Shown piece by piece: positions 6,137 to 7,136 of a stretch of DNA of 7,136 nucleotides. The stretch comes from Candidatus Fermentibacterota bacterium (GTDB lineage: Bacteria; Fermentibacterota; Fermentibacteria; Fermentibacterales; JCC-6): positions 1-7,136 of the forward strand of contig JAUWJE010000095.1 in NCBI GenBank assembly GCA_030607835.1, written 5' to 3'. Within the stretch, counting starts at the first letter, position 1, and each line of letters opens with the position of its first letter. Below the pieces are notes generated by a model, which made no database searches, was not told the origin of the DNA, and saw only the letters and a list, made by a program, of their open reading frames with translations. The position numbers and the translations under genes were made by a program.

Positions 6137-7136
6137 ATCTGTTCGGTCAGGTCAGAATGGGAATCGACGCCTCTCTCGGGCTCCTGGGGCGAAGAAGACC
6201 TGTGAATGTAATGGTATCAATCACCGACAACTGCTGCAGCAGGTGCAGCTACTGCCAGATACCCGAGCAAGGGCGCCCGGATCTCTCCACAGCGCAGTGG
6301 AAAGACCTTTTCAAGCAGATGTCTGAAGCCGGAACAAGAAGAATTGGTATCTGGGGCGGTGAACCTCTCATGCGGAATGACATAATCGAACTCTGCGCTT
6401 ATGCCCGTGAAATGGGAATGTATGTCAGCCTTGATTCAAACGGATATATACTTCCGGCAAAACCTGAGATTCTCAATCATATCGACCATCTTGTTCTGGC
6501 ATACGATGGACCGGAGAAAGCTCACGATGCCAATCGTGAAGAAGGCAGCCACGCAAAAGTAATGAAGGCGATGGAAACAGCCTCAGGGAAAGTAAGGCTC
6601 TGGACGATAACTGTTCTCACACGTAACAACATGAATCATCTTGAACATATAATGGAAACCGCGCTGAAATACGGTTTCCAGACTACTTTTCAGTCATTGC
6701 ACCACAACGAGAAGCTGGGGGGCGACACTTCAGGCATGATGCCTTCACTCGAAGAGTACGCGGAAGCCTTTAATAACCTGCTTTCCTTGAAGAGAAACGG
6801 AGCTCCAATCGCCAATTCAACAAAGTATCTTGAAAGCCTTTCCGTATGGCCTGACTATTCCGTAACCAGATTACCTGAAAAATTCCACGGCACTTCGTGC
6901 AGAGCCGGGAAAATGTACTGTAATATCGACGCTGATGGAAATGTATACCCCTGCTCCCTGCTTATCGGGCAGTACTCTTCTTCATTGAATGCCCTTGATG
7001 TCGGATTCCAGAGGGCTTTTAAGAACACTCTGAGCTTCCGTGTCAGGCATGCACAGCCAGCTGCTACACCGAGTACAATTACCTTTACAGCCTCCGTCCA
7101 GGAGTTGCCCTTCAATGGAACAGGGCAGTTCGAGAG
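6133..7136 (+). CDS. Radical SAM protein with SPASM-type C-terminal domain (partial; apparent -1 frameshift near the 3' end)
   Basis: Starting from GTG at 6133, the frame gives VNVMVSITDNCCSRCSYCQ at 24-42. This holds the radical SAM cluster motif CxxxCxxC (Cys34, Cys38, Cys41), which would bind a 4Fe-4S cluster and S-adenosylmethionine. WGGEPL (74-79) is the GGE-type SAM-contacting motif, and LDSNG (100-104) and LAYDGP (121-126) continue the barrel. A SPASM/twitch-like region begins at Cys256: C-R-A-G, then Cys263, then I-D-A-D-G-N-V-Y-P-C with Cys274. The expected CxxCxxxC follows only in the -1 frame: CQACTASCYTEYNYLYSL, starting at 7041 and open to the window edge. The nominal frame is also open to the edge but reads a sequence without cysteines after 7041. 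Between 7023 and 7040 the -1 frame reads EHSELP directly before CQAC, so one base was most likely lost at 7021-7040, perhaps from an A run at 7021-7022. SPASM proteins often modify peptides or proteins; the substrate here is unknown. The gene continues beyond the window. Confidence 0.85.
   Translation, partial: MNLFGQVRMGIDASLGLLGRRRPVNVMVSITDNCCSRCSYCQIPEQGRPDLSTAQWKDLFKQMSEAGTRRIGIWGGEPLMRNDIIELCAYAREMGMYVSLDSNGYILPAKPEILNHIDHLVLAYDGPEKAHDANREEGSHAKVMKAMETASGKVRLWTITVLTRNNMNHLEHIMETALKYGFQTTFQSLHHNEKLGGDTSGMMPSLEEYAEAFNNLLSLKRNGAPIANSTKYLESLSVWPDYSVTRLPEKFHGTSCRAGKMYCNIDADGNVYPCSLLIGQYSSSLNALDVGFQRAFKNTLSFRVRHAQPAATPSTITFTASVQELPFNGTGQFE

Noticed and set aside
1..7136. CRISPR arrays, tRNA or rRNA genes, insertion sequences, transposases or attachment sites
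   Set aside because: I saw no spaced direct repeats, cloverleaf-like sequence, transposase motif or terminal inverted repeats in the window.

Overview
The window reads as a fragment of a Gram-negative bacterial genome from the Fibrobacteres-Chlorobi-Bacteroidetes (FCB) side of the tree. The main reason is that two of its proteins end in a type IX secretion system (T9SS) type A sorting domain, and one of them is a gingipain-like C25 cysteine peptidase. Moderate base composition, FG-GAP/VCBS repeats, and CARDB-like and jelly-roll modules are common in uncultured FCB-group candidate phyla such as Fermentibacteria and its relatives. That placement is inference; no marker gene is present. UGA is used as a genuine stop at 6134-6136, where the next gene starts with its own Shine-Dalgarno sequence, so the standard code is assumed.

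Left part (1-3711). The start of a secreted protein of unknown function runs leftward off the window (160 to <1). A 152-bp divergent intergenic region with two plausible promoters separates it from a 1132-residue exported C25 peptidase (313-3711). The peptidase has an intact catalytic His/Cys pair, several beta-sandwich modules and a T9SS tail.

Middle (3712-5110). A short convergent spacer with a weak hairpin is followed by a leftward gene (4993-3782) for a second T9SS cargo. This protein is a five-repeat FG-GAP/VCBS protein, probably a beta-propeller, with calcium-loop motifs. Its reading frame is continuous except for one in-frame UGA at 4699-4697. Starting 15 nt past that UGA is a perfect 9-bp hairpin with a GGU loop, whose position and shape resemble a bacterial SECIS element. 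Repeat-to-repeat comparison can place the UGA opposite a Cys codon (UGC) or opposite Trp. Selenocysteine insertion, ordinary nonsense mutation and sequence error are all open; this is the most interesting site in the window.

Right part (5111-7136). A rightward, translationally coupled pair encodes a DUF362 protein (5111-6136) and a radical SAM protein with a SPASM-type C-terminal domain (6133 to the right edge). The second gene appears to carry a one-base frameshift between about 7021 and 7040, because the diagnostic CxxCxxxC motif lies in the -1 frame. The pair looks like a small enzymatic unit of unknown substrate, unrelated in function to the secreted proteins on its left.
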